Assembly: GCF_003991905.1 (NCBI RefSeq)
Contig: NZ_RSCL01000013.1
Coordinates: 164,360 to 228,359 of the forward strand
From: Dulcicalothrix desertica PCC 7102
GTDB lineage: Bacteria > Cyanobacteriota > Cyanobacteriia > Cyanobacteriales > Nostocaceae
DNA: 64,000 bases
Direction of reading: 5' to 3'
Shown: piece after piece, positions 53,914-62,513 of the stretch
Layout: every line of letters begins with the position of its first letter
Position numbering within the stretch: position 1 is the stretch's first letter
The notes under the pieces: model-generated
Told to the model about the DNA's origin: nothing
Database searches by the model: none
The model's input: the letters and a program-made list of their open reading frames with translations, nothing else
Program-made: the position numbers and the translations under genes

Positions 53914-53918
53914 GTAGT

Positions 53919-54014
53919 GATGAGTGGAAAGTGCTGAGTGCTGAGTAGAGTTAGGAGTTAGGAGTTAGGAGTTAGGAGTTACTACTCAGCACTCAGCACT
54001 CAGCACTCATTACT
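53919..54014. repeat. STRR tract
   Basis: Heptamers gtgctga/gtgatga, then four gttagga units, then actcagc repeated. Inverted in composition, it could fold on itself. It lies in front of dxr. Confidence 0.9.
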
Positions 54015-54074
54015 ATGATTGAACTCAGCACTTTTAACTTTATATTAGAGTTATTCTTTAATAATTAAAAAATT

Positions 54075-55265
54075 GTGAAAGCAATAACTCTTCTTGGTTC
54101 CACAGGTTCAATTGGAACCCAAACTTTAGATATTGTGGCACAATATCCTGACCAATTCAGGGTTGTAGGGTTAGCGGCTGGTAATAATGTTGAAATGCTA
54201 ATCAAACAGATTCGGCAGTTTCGACCGAGTATAGCAGCAATTTGCGCTCCTGAAAAACTGTCAATACTTCAAGATGGTATTAAAGACCTTGATTACAAAC
54301 CAATTTTGCTTGCTGGTGAAGCTGGAATTATTGAGGTAGCTGCGTATGGTGATTCCCAAAGCGTTGTTACAGGTATAGTTGGTTGTGCTGGACTACTTCC
54401 AACTATTGCAGCGATTAAAGCAGGTAAAAATATTGCTCTTGCTAACAAAGAAACTTTAATTGCAGGCGCCCCAGTTGTTCTACCTTTAATTGAAGAGTAT
54501 GGTGTTAAATTACTACCTGCTGACTCAGAACATTCTGCAATATTTCAATGTTTACAAGGTGTACCAACTCACGGACTACGTAAGATTATTCTAACAGCTT
54601 CAGGAGGCGCCTTCCGTGACTGGGCAGTATCCGATTTAGCTTCAGTTACAGTTGCCGATGCTTTAAAACATCCGAATTGGTCAATGGGACGCAAAATTAC
54701 CGTTGATTCTGCAACCCTGATGAATAAAGGCTTAGAAGTAATTGAAGCACACTTTTTGTTTGGAATGGACTACGATAACATCGAGATTGTAATTCATCCG
54801 CAAAGTATTATTCACTCACTAATTGAACTTCAAGATACTTCAGTACTAGCTCAACTGGGTTGGGCTGATATGCGTTTACCATTGTTGTATGCAATGTCTT
54901 ATCCCGAAAGAATTTTTACAGACTGGGAACGTCTCGATTTAGTCAAAGCTGGAAATTTGACTTTCCTTTCACCTGACCATCATAAATACCCATGTATGAA
55001 TTTAGCATACGCAGCAGGTCGGGCAGGTGGTTCGATGCCAGCAGTATTAAACGCAGCTAATGAACAGGCAGTAGCTCTGTTTTTAGATGAGAAAATTAAG
55101 TTTTTAGATATCCCACGTTGTATTGAAATGACGTGTGCCCGTCATAATAATGCACAAAATCCTTCTTTGGAAGATATTATAGGCGCCGATAAATGGGCAA
55201 GACAACAAGTTATAGATGTTACTGAGCAATTAGAAAATCGTCCCCAGTTTATTTCATTACGTTAG
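54075..55265 (+). CDS. dxr: 1-deoxy-D-xylulose-5-phosphate reductoisomerase
   Basis: A GTG start gives 396 residues. NADPH-binding [20 protein letters not shown] and the active-site motifs [28 protein letters not shown] and [20 protein letters not shown] are complete, with the metal-binding D and E residues in PADSEHSAI. It catalyses the second step of the MEP isoprenoid pathway, which feeds carotenoids, chlorophyll phytyl and tocopherols. Full length. An STRR tract lies in its upstream spacer. Confidence 0.97.
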   Translation: MKAITLLGSTGSIGTQTLDIVAQYPDQFRVVGLAAGNNVEMLIKQIRQFRPSIAAICAPEKLSILQDGIKDLDYKPILLAGEAGIIEVAAYGDSQSVVTGIVGCAGLLPTIAAIKAGKNIALANKETLIAGAPVVLPLIEEYGVKLLPADSEHSAIFQCLQGVPTHGLRKIILTASGGAFRDWAVSDLASVTVADALKHPNWSMGRKITVDSATLMNKGLEVIEAHFLFGMDYDNIEIVIHPQSIIHSLIELQDTSVLAQLGWADMRLPLLYAMSYPERIFTDWERLDLVKAGNLTFLSPDHHKYPCMNLAYAAGRAGGSMPAVLNAANEQAVALFLDEKIKFLDIPRCIEMTCARHNNAQNPSLEDIIGADKWARQQVIDVTEQLENRPQFISLR

Positions 55266-55511
55266 TTACAAATCCCTCGGATGTATAAGTCCGGGGGAAA
55301 CAAAGCCACGAAGAGCATAGAGAAAATATAATTCAATAGACAGATGTAACAATCAATGTCAATGACCGCAACAATTAATACTTAAATTTCTTTTAACTCT
55401 CGTAAAAATCGAGTACTATTATCGTTGTTTTGGTTCAGAATTAAAACTTACCCATTAACCATTGTCTGGTAAAAGGACTAAAACTCATACTTAACTAATT
55501 TTATACAATAT

Positions 55512-55694
55512 ATGTTCGTAGCTTTAATTGTAGCGTGGATTATCTTTACATTTCTTCTCAGAGTCATTAAAACAACACTTGTAAATGCAGCATTAATTGC
55601 CGCAGTAATTTTCTTTTTACAGGCAGGTTACGGTATAACTTTACTTGATGTAATTCAATACTTTACTCAAAATACGCGCACGGGTGGTAGGTAA
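55512..55694 (+). CDS. Small membrane protein
   Basis: A 60-residue protein with two hydrophobic helices (FVALIVAWIIFTFLLRVIKT and LVNAALIAAVIFFLQAGYGI) and a short hydrophilic C-terminus. Conserved-looking small cyanobacterial membrane protein; function unknown. A GAGACG-family palindrome follows at 55719. Confidence 0.6.
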   Translation: MFVALIVAWIIFTFLLRVIKTTLVNAALIAAVIFFLQAGYGITLLDVIQYFTQNTRTGGR

Positions 55695-55718
55695 TTACTT
55701 ATAATGAAACACATAGAT

Positions 55719-55746
55719 GTAGAGACGTGATTAATCCCGTCTCTAC
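55719..55746. repeat. GAGACG-family palindrome
   Basis: gtagagacgtgattaatccc then gtctctac; arms gtagagacg / cgtctctac with one mismatch in the inner part. Confidence 0.75.
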
Positions 55747-55768
55747 AATGGACGTTTTTATAAATAAT

Positions 55769-56263
55769 TTAATTCATAGGGTTGGTAATTTTGAGAAGCG
55801 CATCTTTGACGTTAACAGGGAGTTGGCGCATTATTTTACCGCGCTCTCGGTCTATAGCAACGACTGTTACTGCTGCGGTTAAATATAACTCTTGGGTATC
55901 TTCAGATTCGAGAGCATAATCAAAATTAATACGCACACCGCTTAAATCACCCATGCGGGTTTTTAAAATTGCTGTTGTTCCTAGTTGTAGTGACCGATGG
56001 TAACGTATAGATAACTCGACAACTGGTAAATCGCAACCTAAAGCAACTAAATCGGCATAGTTTATACCGCAAGTGCGTAAATACTCAACACGCGCTTCCT
56101 CCATCCAAGTTATATAAGTACCATGCCAAACTATTCCAGCATGGTCTGTGTGGTGAGGATATACGCGCACTGAATACTCGAACCAGTTTTCGTATGTACT
56201 AGATGATGGATTGGTAATTGTGCTTGTGGGTAACGAGTATTGATTTACTTTTTCTTCCGACAT
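55769..56263 (-). CDS. 4HBT/YbgC-like acyl-CoA thioesterase
   Basis: A 164-residue hotdog-fold protein. VYPHHTDHAGIVWHGTYITW contains the active-site Asp40 (H-T-D-H-A-G) and MEEARVEYLRTCGINYADLV is the central helix; LSIRYHRSLQLGTTAILKTR follows. It hydrolyses acyl-CoA thioesters. It is not the DHNA-CoA thioesterase pattern of phylloquinone synthesis as I recall it, so substrate is open. The first 25 residues are low-complexity, and an internal start is possible. Confidence 0.85.
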   Translation of the reverse strand: MSEEKVNQYSLPTSTITNPSSSTYENWFEYSVRVYPHHTDHAGIVWHGTYITWMEEARVEYLRTCGINYADLVALGCDLPVVELSIRYHRSLQLGTTAILKTRMGDLSGVRINFDYALESEDTQELYLTAAVTVVAIDRERGKIMRQLPVNVKDALLKITNPMN

Positions 56264-56808
56264 ATTAAAATTTTCCCATTCTTATGCCTAACTATTTCGA
56301 TGCTGGAAATAGAATAACAATACATATTGTAGTTCTAGGAAAAATAACTGGGAACTCAAAAATATGAGAAATAAGTTGGCAAGTATTTGGTTGTGTTTAA
56401 TTTCTTTGTTGGTCAGCAATTATAGCACCGCGAGTCGAATCGCTTTCGGTTTTATTACTTGTAATGTCACCCCACTCATGAACATGACCGTCTGAGTTGC
56501 TCATGATTACATTGTAGTTAACTCGCGAAGTGCTATATACGCTTCCTATTCAACTTAATATCACTACTCTCGTTGATTTATTACCGCAAAACCACTTGCT
56601 AGTATAAATCTTATTGAGATAAGGTGAGTATGTTGCACGCTTGCTTTCTGGGCTTCAGGGCAATGGCTAAAGGCTAACAGCGTTTTTAGCACTTTGGTAT
56701 CGTTTTAAAAACAAGCAATTAGCAATTAGCATTCCCAGTGGGAGCATTTCATAATTACCTTGTCTTCACGCACTTTGTAAATAAATATACTAGCTTTATT
56801 TATTGTAC
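56264..56808. other. Gene-poor spacer
   Basis: About 545 bp. It contains a possible 35-codon gene (56397-56504, -) and, near 56718-56740, a short direct repeat (caattagcaattagca) followed by a tcccagtggga hairpin. No other feature supported. Confidence 0.5.
56397..56504 (-). CDS. Possible 35-residue protein
   Basis: Reads MSNSDGHVHEWGDITSNKTE then SDSTRGAIIADQQRN; hydrophilic, without a recognisable domain. Clear ATG but no strong ribosome site. The composition looks coding rather than random; low confidence. Confidence 0.3.
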   Translation of the reverse strand: MSNSDGHVHEWGDITSNKTESDSTRGAIIADQQRN

Positions 56809-57156
56809 TTAGTGACGCTTGGCAAGGGTTTTGTTAGCGGCGCCTTTCTCTTGCATAGAGTATTTGACAATATTAGCCAATTCTTGTAACTGGTTAACAG
56901 CCTCTGCTCCTTCCAACTTCATTAACTCACGGTCATCACGCATTTCAGTCCAGGTAATTCCATAATCGGATACCAAAAACCGAATTAAGTGGTTTTCTCC
57001 TAAGCTCACCATAAATGAAGCACTGTTCATTTGGTCGCCACAGGTATAGCAAGATGCAGGATAGCCACGACGTTCGAGTACTATCGCCAATGCCTGTAAA
57101 TTCATTACCAAGTCTTGGACAAATTGCCTGTGTTGTTGCGCTAATCTTAGAAACAC
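56809..57156 (-). CDS. DUF1815 family protein
   Basis: A GTG start with a near-consensus ribosome site (AAGGAGG, eight bases upstream) gives 115 residues. MFLRLAQQHRQFVQDLVMNL, RRGYPASCYTCGDQ (two cysteines three apart) and HLIRFLVSDYGITWTEMRDD match DUF1815, a cyanobacterial family of unknown function. The strong ribosome site suggests high expression. Confidence 0.88.
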   Translation of the reverse strand: MFLRLAQQHRQFVQDLVMNLQALAIVLERRGYPASCYTCGDQMNSASFMVSLGENHLIRFLVSDYGITWTEMRDDRELMKLEGAEAVNQLQELANIVKYSMQEKGAANKTLAKRH

Positions 57157-58139
57157 TATTTTTCCTCCTTACACCACGGTATCGGGCGTACTTTTATATT
57201 TTCTTTAGATTTTCTCATGAACTGGTATTGTAGACTAATCATTACAATTTCCAGGTCATCTACAAAGTCCCGGAAAGCTACCTCACGCTTAAGGTAGTGT
57301 ATAGGAATTTTTGCTGCCGTATCAAAACATTCACTTTAGACGTTAGTTATATCGGACAGAATCGTCAGATTTAACCTTATCTTCATGTAATGCTTTCTTT
57401 GTAGACTTAGCCATTGTAGTGATTCCGCTTTAAGACTAACTCAGATTGAGTACAAGTCAAACACGGAAAAGCTACAAATAGCACAAAAATTCACGAACCG
57501 CCGTAACATGTGCTACTTTTCTTAAGAAAAACGATGGAATTTTTAATTTTGTACCATCAGTTTGCTCAAGACTATAAGCCTTTCACACTAACAATAACGC
57601 AAATAAAAAAATCGCTATTCTTGAGTACACAAGTCTAAATATATACACGCTTTTGCTATATCCTTGTTGTATTCTTACAAGGCAAAAGCTTATTTCACTT
57701 GCCTTCCAACTAAAAATACAACTAAGTATAAGTAAAAAAAGTGTTGAATTAGACTAATAGTCAAGATAGTCTGCTTTCGTACTAATTTAATAGATGCCCT
57801 AATTGGTTAATACACCTAATAACTTGTATAGACTTATATCAATGCTGCTGCTGATATAAGTTTGACTACAATCCCGAAGTAACCCTGAATCGCTCGACTG
57901 ATAAAAATGAAGATAACTGAGCCTCGGTAGAGAATGTTGCCATTTCGGCAGGTCGATTCTTAAGCTTTAATAAAAAAGTATCAATAACTACTTAGCTCTC
58001 AACCGTTAGTTATATTTTAGAATTTTCAGTATTGTAGATTACTATTTGTCCAAGTATTTACACTAGTTTAATAAAAATACAACTGGGTCAGGGAAAATAG
58101 ATACGTATGTTAAATCTTTTCCCTTGACCTTTTTGGCTA
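57157..58139. other. Long spacer without a firm gene (983 bp)
   Basis: The longest gene-free stretch of the window. A 23-codon reading frame (57343-57414) is the only small ORF worth noting. The segment 57880-57970 is richer in GC than its surroundings (ending atgttgccatttcggcaggtcg) and could be a structured RNA, but no known RNA family was recognised. It also must hold promoters for DUF1815. Confidence 0.5.
57343..57414 (-). CDS. Possible 23-codon Lys-rich peptide
   Basis: MAKSTKKALHEDKVKSDDSV then RYN. ATG present, no good ribosome site. It lies in the long spacer upstream of DUF1815. Could be chance. Confidence 0.2.
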   Translation of the reverse strand: MAKSTKKALHEDKVKSDDSVRYN

Positions 58140-58355
58140 TTAATCTACAGTTTGCCACCAACCGAAAGCTGGACCAATAAAACGCACTGTTAACCAGATA
58201 GCGACCATTGCACCAATTCCAAACCAGGCGCCCTTAGTAGTCCATTTGACAAACTTTTCGGCTTGGGTTTTAGTAATGGGCAACCACGGCAGAATTTGCT
58301 GTTCCTGCCCGTATTTTTCTCCTAGCGATTCTTTGCGACGTTTAGCTTCACCCAT
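58140..58355 (-). CDS. DUF2839 family membrane protein
   Basis: The Met at 58355 (MGEAKRRKESLGEKYGQEQQ) is the conserved family start and gives 71 residues; the 16 upstream codons are not part of the family. ILPWLPITKTQAEKFVKWTT is followed by one transmembrane helix (GAWFGIGAMVAIWLTVRFIG) and a short end. Function unknown; widespread in cyanobacteria. Confidence 0.88.
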   Translation of the reverse strand: MGEAKRRKESLGEKYGQEQQILPWLPITKTQAEKFVKWTTKGAWFGIGAMVAIWLTVRFIGPAFGWWQTVD

Positions 58356-58471
58356 AATTTGATTAAAATTTGGTATTTCAAACACACTTACACGCGCTAT
58401 CATAGCGCGATTAAATGGGCATTGAGCATACGTTATAGGTTACAGAATATTATCAAAGTAGTACATAATAA

Positions 58472-59998
58472 TTAGTCATTGTTGGTTGAGTTGAATAAAT
58501 TTGGGTCGAGGTAGTTAATGCGAGAAAGCGGACTAAGAGAATTGAGAATTTGGGCGCCATAGCTACGGTTAACAACACGACTATCGAGTAAAGCGACCAC
58601 TCCTTGGTTTTCACGAACTGGTGCGATGGCACGCTGTAATTCATTTAAAGCTGTGGGTAAAAGGTATAACCGAAACCAATCTTGATGTGTACGCTTGTAA
58701 TATGACACCCTTAGTGATACCAAGGGGTTTTCCAACGATGGTAAAGGTAATGTGGCAATAATCATTAGAGTCGGTGAAGGTAAAACGCTTTGATGCTCAC
58801 GCCAAAATTCCCAACCTGTCACTAAAATACCGTTTTCATCCAAACAAGTTTTCTCAACTTGCACCCGTGAACCAAATTCTGATGCCAAAATTGTCCCCAC
58901 TTGCGCTTTGAGTGGCACATCCCCTACTAAAATTACCGTTAACCCAGGCGCCGTTGCACTGAGGCATACTAATGTACGGGTTTTATGAATAAATGCCGCT
59001 TGATATTCGGGTGTATTAGGTAGGGGTAAGTTGTAAGGGACGTAAAGTTGTATCGCTTCGGTTTGATTATCACCAGAAAATTTTAAACAAGTTACCTCTC
59101 CTACACCCATACGCTCTCGAAATAATGGCGCCTCGGTTTCTGTTTCTACAGCACTACCAATTAGTACAATTGGTTGACGCTGCCAAATCGGCGCCAATAT
59201 TTGACCGAATTTAACTGGGCAGGTATGTAAATAAAATGTCCCATACGTTCGATTAATAGTAGCCCAAAGAAGAGGAGATTCAGATTGAGGTTGAAAATTA
59301 GAATAGAATTTTTTCCATGTGTCAGGGAGGGTAGGTATATCTAAAACTGAATACAATCGCTGTAAAATTTCGATTTCAAGATCAGAGACTGCATAGCATT
59401 CGTAAGGATTAGCGGGATGTTTAAAGATATTGTGCGTTAATTCAACCCTCGCATTGCGAATAACTGACTCGTGAAACGGATAAGCTAGCGCAAGCGAGTC
59501 CCAGCAATTAGGAGAAAGCGTAACAGTAAGACTCGCGCGCACCCAATCTTCTAAATCATCAATACCATCAATAATTGTAGGAATTCCAACTCTGAAGGCG
59601 CCGTTTTGTGTAAGTTGCGCGTTTAGCCAAACTTCAGGTGTCGTTAAAAGTATTCCTTGAAAGTCACCACCGACCCAAGCATCACCCGTTCTAATTGGCT
59701 TATCAACTCGTAACCACTGCTGTAAACGAGGAATTTCGACTTTGAGCAAACGATTTTGTATAACTTCAGGAGCAACAATAACGACTCCAGATTGCCACAT
59801 TAACGCCGACGCAATAAAACTAGTGCGATACCTACCTTGATAACCACAAACTGCGCCGACTTGAATTAAGGCGCTTCTTCCCAAACGCAAGGCGCGCGCA
59901 ACCAACCGCGCCATCGTTAAATGATGGTGCCACGCTGGGAAACCCGCCTGCGACCGCAGGAAGTTGTGTAATGACAAATGAACTTCTGCCTCAATCAC
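58472..59998 (-). CDS. DinG-like helicase-related protein with altered ATPase motifs
   Basis: A GTG start gives 508 residues. The protein follows the layout of DinG/XPD-like helicases in cyanobacteria (ARLVARALRLGRSALIQVGA, VVIVAPEVIQNRLLKVEIPR, LTTPEVWLNAQL). But the Walker A position reads GYQGRYRTS, with Arg58 where the Lys of GxGKT belongs, and the Walker B/DEAH position reads TIIDGIDDLED. ATP hydrolysis is therefore doubtful. I believe this degenerate form is a conserved cyanobacterial family, so it is probably a real protein with a non-catalytic or altered role rather than a pseudogene. Confidence 0.7.
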   Translation of the reverse strand: MIEAEVHLSLHNFLRSQAGFPAWHHHLTMARLVARALRLGRSALIQVGAVCGYQGRYRTSFIASALMWQSGVVIVAPEVIQNRLLKVEIPRLQQWLRVDKPIRTGDAWVGGDFQGILLTTPEVWLNAQLTQNGAFRVGIPTIIDGIDDLEDWVRASLTVTLSPNCWDSLALAYPFHESVIRNARVELTHNIFKHPANPYECYAVSDLEIEILQRLYSVLDIPTLPDTWKKFYSNFQPQSESPLLWATINRTYGTFYLHTCPVKFGQILAPIWQRQPIVLIGSAVETETEAPLFRERMGVGEVTCLKFSGDNQTEAIQLYVPYNLPLPNTPEYQAAFIHKTRTLVCLSATAPGLTVILVGDVPLKAQVGTILASEFGSRVQVEKTCLDENGILVTGWEFWREHQSVLPSPTLMIIATLPLPSLENPLVSLRVSYYKRTHQDWFRLYLLPTALNELQRAIAPVRENQGVVALLDSRVVNRSYGAQILNSLSPLSRINYLDPNLFNSTNND

Positions 59999-60138
59999 AC
60001 GCTTTACGTTCCATACGAAATTTTGACTTTAGAGAGCAATTATGCGCGCTCCACAAAAACGAGGCGCCATCGTTAACCATGTGGGCAATTGTTATATTAG
60101 CCACATAACGAACGTTTTGGTTATAAACAAATTGCATT

Positions 60139-61104
60139 ATGGCTTCTTACCCAGGAATTAAAGCGGAAGCATTCCGACATCCCTTAGATAGGCAAGCGGA
60201 ACAGACGCTCCGCAGCCTACCAGGGTTCGATTTCCTTGCACGTAAATTTGTAGAATTTTTTGCCGAACGCCCGCAGTTAGTTTTTCTAATGGGCAACACC
60301 ATCCAAGTTGGGCCTCGTCAATATTCCACTATTTACCATATGTTTCGCGAATGCGTGCGGGATTTGGACATTACCTACGAGCCTAAACTGTTCATCGAAC
60401 AAAATGCTGTCGCCAACAGCTACTCGCTTGGAAAAGAAAACCCCTGCATCGTCATCAATACAGGTATACTAGACTTGCTTAGTGAAGTCGAGATTAGGGC
60501 GGTGTTAGCCCATGAACTGGGGCATATTAAGTGTGGTCATACTATTTTAATTCAAATGGCGAAGTGGGTGAGTCAGGCTGCAACTGCGATTGGTCAGGTA
60601 ACATTTGGTGTAGGTAAATTTGTCAGCCAGGGTTTATTGCTAGCCTTTTACGAATGGCGCCGTAAAGCTGAATTATCGTGTGACCGTGCAGCTTTGCTTG
60701 TTATTGAAGACCTAAACACGGTGATGAAGACGATGATGAAAATAAGTGGAGGTAGTATAAATTATGCCCACGAGTGCCATTTACAAGAGTTTATAAAACA
60801 GTCCGAAGAATATCAGGCACTCGATGAAGACGGGCTGAACCAGGTTTACAAACTGCTAATGTATTCGGGGGTAATAGGGGAAATGCAAAGCCACCCTTTC
60901 GCTGTCGAGCGTGTGCATTATTTGCGTGAGTGGGCAGTATCAGAAGAATATCAGCAAATACTTCAGGGCAATTACATGCGTTCACCTGCTGAAGGAGCCG
61001 TTAATGTTGAGGTAAATAATGATACTGAAGCTGATCAACTCAGGCGCCAGCTTGAGGAACTCCAGCGTGAAATTGAGAGAATCCGTAGGACGGGAAACCA
61101 ATAA
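60139..61104 (+). CDS. M48-family metallopeptidase (HtpX-like, soluble form)
   Basis: A 321-residue protein. The zinc motif is VLAHELGHIKCGHTILIQMA, and the third ligand is the Glu of RRKAELSCDRAALLV. ENPCIVINTGILDLLSEVE precedes it. One hydrophobic patch after the motif may touch the membrane, but there is no signal peptide. The C-terminus is a charged coiled coil (ADQLRRQLEELQREIERIRR). It probably acts in protein quality control. It differs from the first M48 gene of the window (16825), which has a signal sequence. Confidence 0.88.
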   Translation: MASYPGIKAEAFRHPLDRQAEQTLRSLPGFDFLARKFVEFFAERPQLVFLMGNTIQVGPRQYSTIYHMFRECVRDLDITYEPKLFIEQNAVANSYSLGKENPCIVINTGILDLLSEVEIRAVLAHELGHIKCGHTILIQMAKWVSQAATAIGQVTFGVGKFVSQGLLLAFYEWRRKAELSCDRAALLVIEDLNTVMKTMMKISGGSINYAHECHLQEFIKQSEEYQALDEDGLNQVYKLLMYSGVIGEMQSHPFAVERVHYLREWAVSEEYQQILQGNYMRSPAEGAVNVEVNNDTEADQLRRQLEELQREIERIRRTGNQ

Positions 61105-61185
61105 TAGCCTAAAAATTGCTCTACAACAATTAAAATTTCTGAACAGTGTAGGTTTATACTATTTGAAAATTGTATAAGCAATATA

Positions 61186-62154
61186 CTAACTTTTAGGTTC
61201 TACCTGGGAATTACAAGCATAAGTGGCATAGCCACTTTTTTTTTGATTATATGGCTGGAAAGCTCCGCGCGCTTCTAGCATCTGTACAACACTAAAAGAA
61301 TTGGGGTTTCGCATCAAAGAGCGCAAAAATTTTAAACGAGTCACGCTTTGAGCTTCGGTGTCTAGCTCCTCAAAAATACGGATTTTTTGGTGTCGCGATA
61401 AATCTCCTTTAATTTGTGCCATTACCGAGACAATCATTTGCTGTGGTTCAACCTGCATAACAAGCAAAAATTTAGATAAAGTTTCCACAATTGTGCTTTG
61501 GCTTTCTGTACTTAAAGGCAAATTATGAAATAACATTACCGACGTTGCGTGATGACGGCTTTTATCTGTCAAAAAACCTTGTAATATCAAGCTTATATCA
61601 GGTTCATAACATTCTATTGCCAAGCTACGATAGTAACTCAAACTCCACCCATCTAAAACTAGAAGCACAAATAAAATAACAGCTTTATCTTGAACATCAA
61701 TTACATCATTTAAAAATTTGAGTAATTGATTGTTTTCGTCTTGCTGTATTGTTGATGGTGGAATTGGAATAAATGGTTTAATTTTGGCCACGTGCATCGC
61801 TTCATCAGCACAAAACAAACTATAGAGCATTTGTTCTTCAGTACTTTCATGCATCAGCACCAGCTTTGCCATATAATTTACACAAGCTTTTTCAATTATG
61901 TATATTTGTTCTAGTACATAGTAATTGCAAAGCTGTAATATTTTGGTTTGATGGTAAAAATCAGCAGATTGAAAGCTTTTGACTTTGTTCAAGCCAAAAT
62001 AGCTGGCGCCCCAGTAGATAGGGGTGTTCTCTGTAGGTGATAATTGACTGTTGTGCCCAAGTCGGGCGCCTAGTTCAGAAGAAAGCCAACATAAAAGTTT
62101 ATTTTCTTCGGAATTTGGTAGATTTGACCCTGGTATAAATTGTTGTTTAATCAT
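61186..62154 (-). CDS. Ferritin-like di-iron protein of unknown role
   Basis: A 322-residue, mostly helical protein. EQIYIIEKACVNYMAKLVLM and FCADEAMHVAKI give an E...ExxH iron-ligand pattern, and the second half has LTDKSRHHATSVMLFHN, so it probably belongs to the ferritin-like superfamily (di-iron oxygenase of AurF type is one option). The last 60 residues are poorly conserved in appearance. No neighbours suggest a pathway. The assignment rests on motif reading only. Confidence 0.5.
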   Translation of the reverse strand: MIKQQFIPGSNLPNSEENKLLCWLSSELGARLGHNSQLSPTENTPIYWGASYFGLNKVKSFQSADFYHQTKILQLCNYYVLEQIYIIEKACVNYMAKLVLMHESTEEQMLYSLFCADEAMHVAKIKPFIPIPPSTIQQDENNQLLKFLNDVIDVQDKAVILFVLLVLDGWSLSYYRSLAIECYEPDISLILQGFLTDKSRHHATSVMLFHNLPLSTESQSTIVETLSKFLLVMQVEPQQMIVSVMAQIKGDLSRHQKIRIFEELDTEAQSVTRLKFLRSLMRNPNSFSVVQMLEARGAFQPYNQKKSGYATYACNSQVEPKS

Positions 62155-62513
62155 TTTATTTATAAATCAGACGACACCACAGACAGCGTATCTAGCCGAG
62201 GTTGCATCAAAAATATAAAATTATTCACGCTTGTGGTAGAAAGGGAATGCCAAAAAAAGTAATCTATATTCCAGCCTGTCATAAATAGAGCAATTTAGTT
62301 ATTTAGTTATGTGGCACTAAAAAATCTGTCATATATCCAACCTCATTTTCTGCAATTTGTGCAATAGTAAATACATCACCTAGCTAGTTGCATGTTGTTT
62401 AAGTACAAATGTGATTAAGCAAACACCAAAAGAGACGCGGCTGCTGAACCATGTCTCAACTCTTCAAAAGTAAAAACTTACTTGAGTACTAGTTATTTAC
62501 AACTAGAGGTTTC
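62155..62513. other. Divergent spacer upstream of rtcB
   Basis: About 360 bp, AT-rich. It separates the divergent ferritin-like gene and rtcB. No small gene or strong hairpin was seen. Confidence 0.45.
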
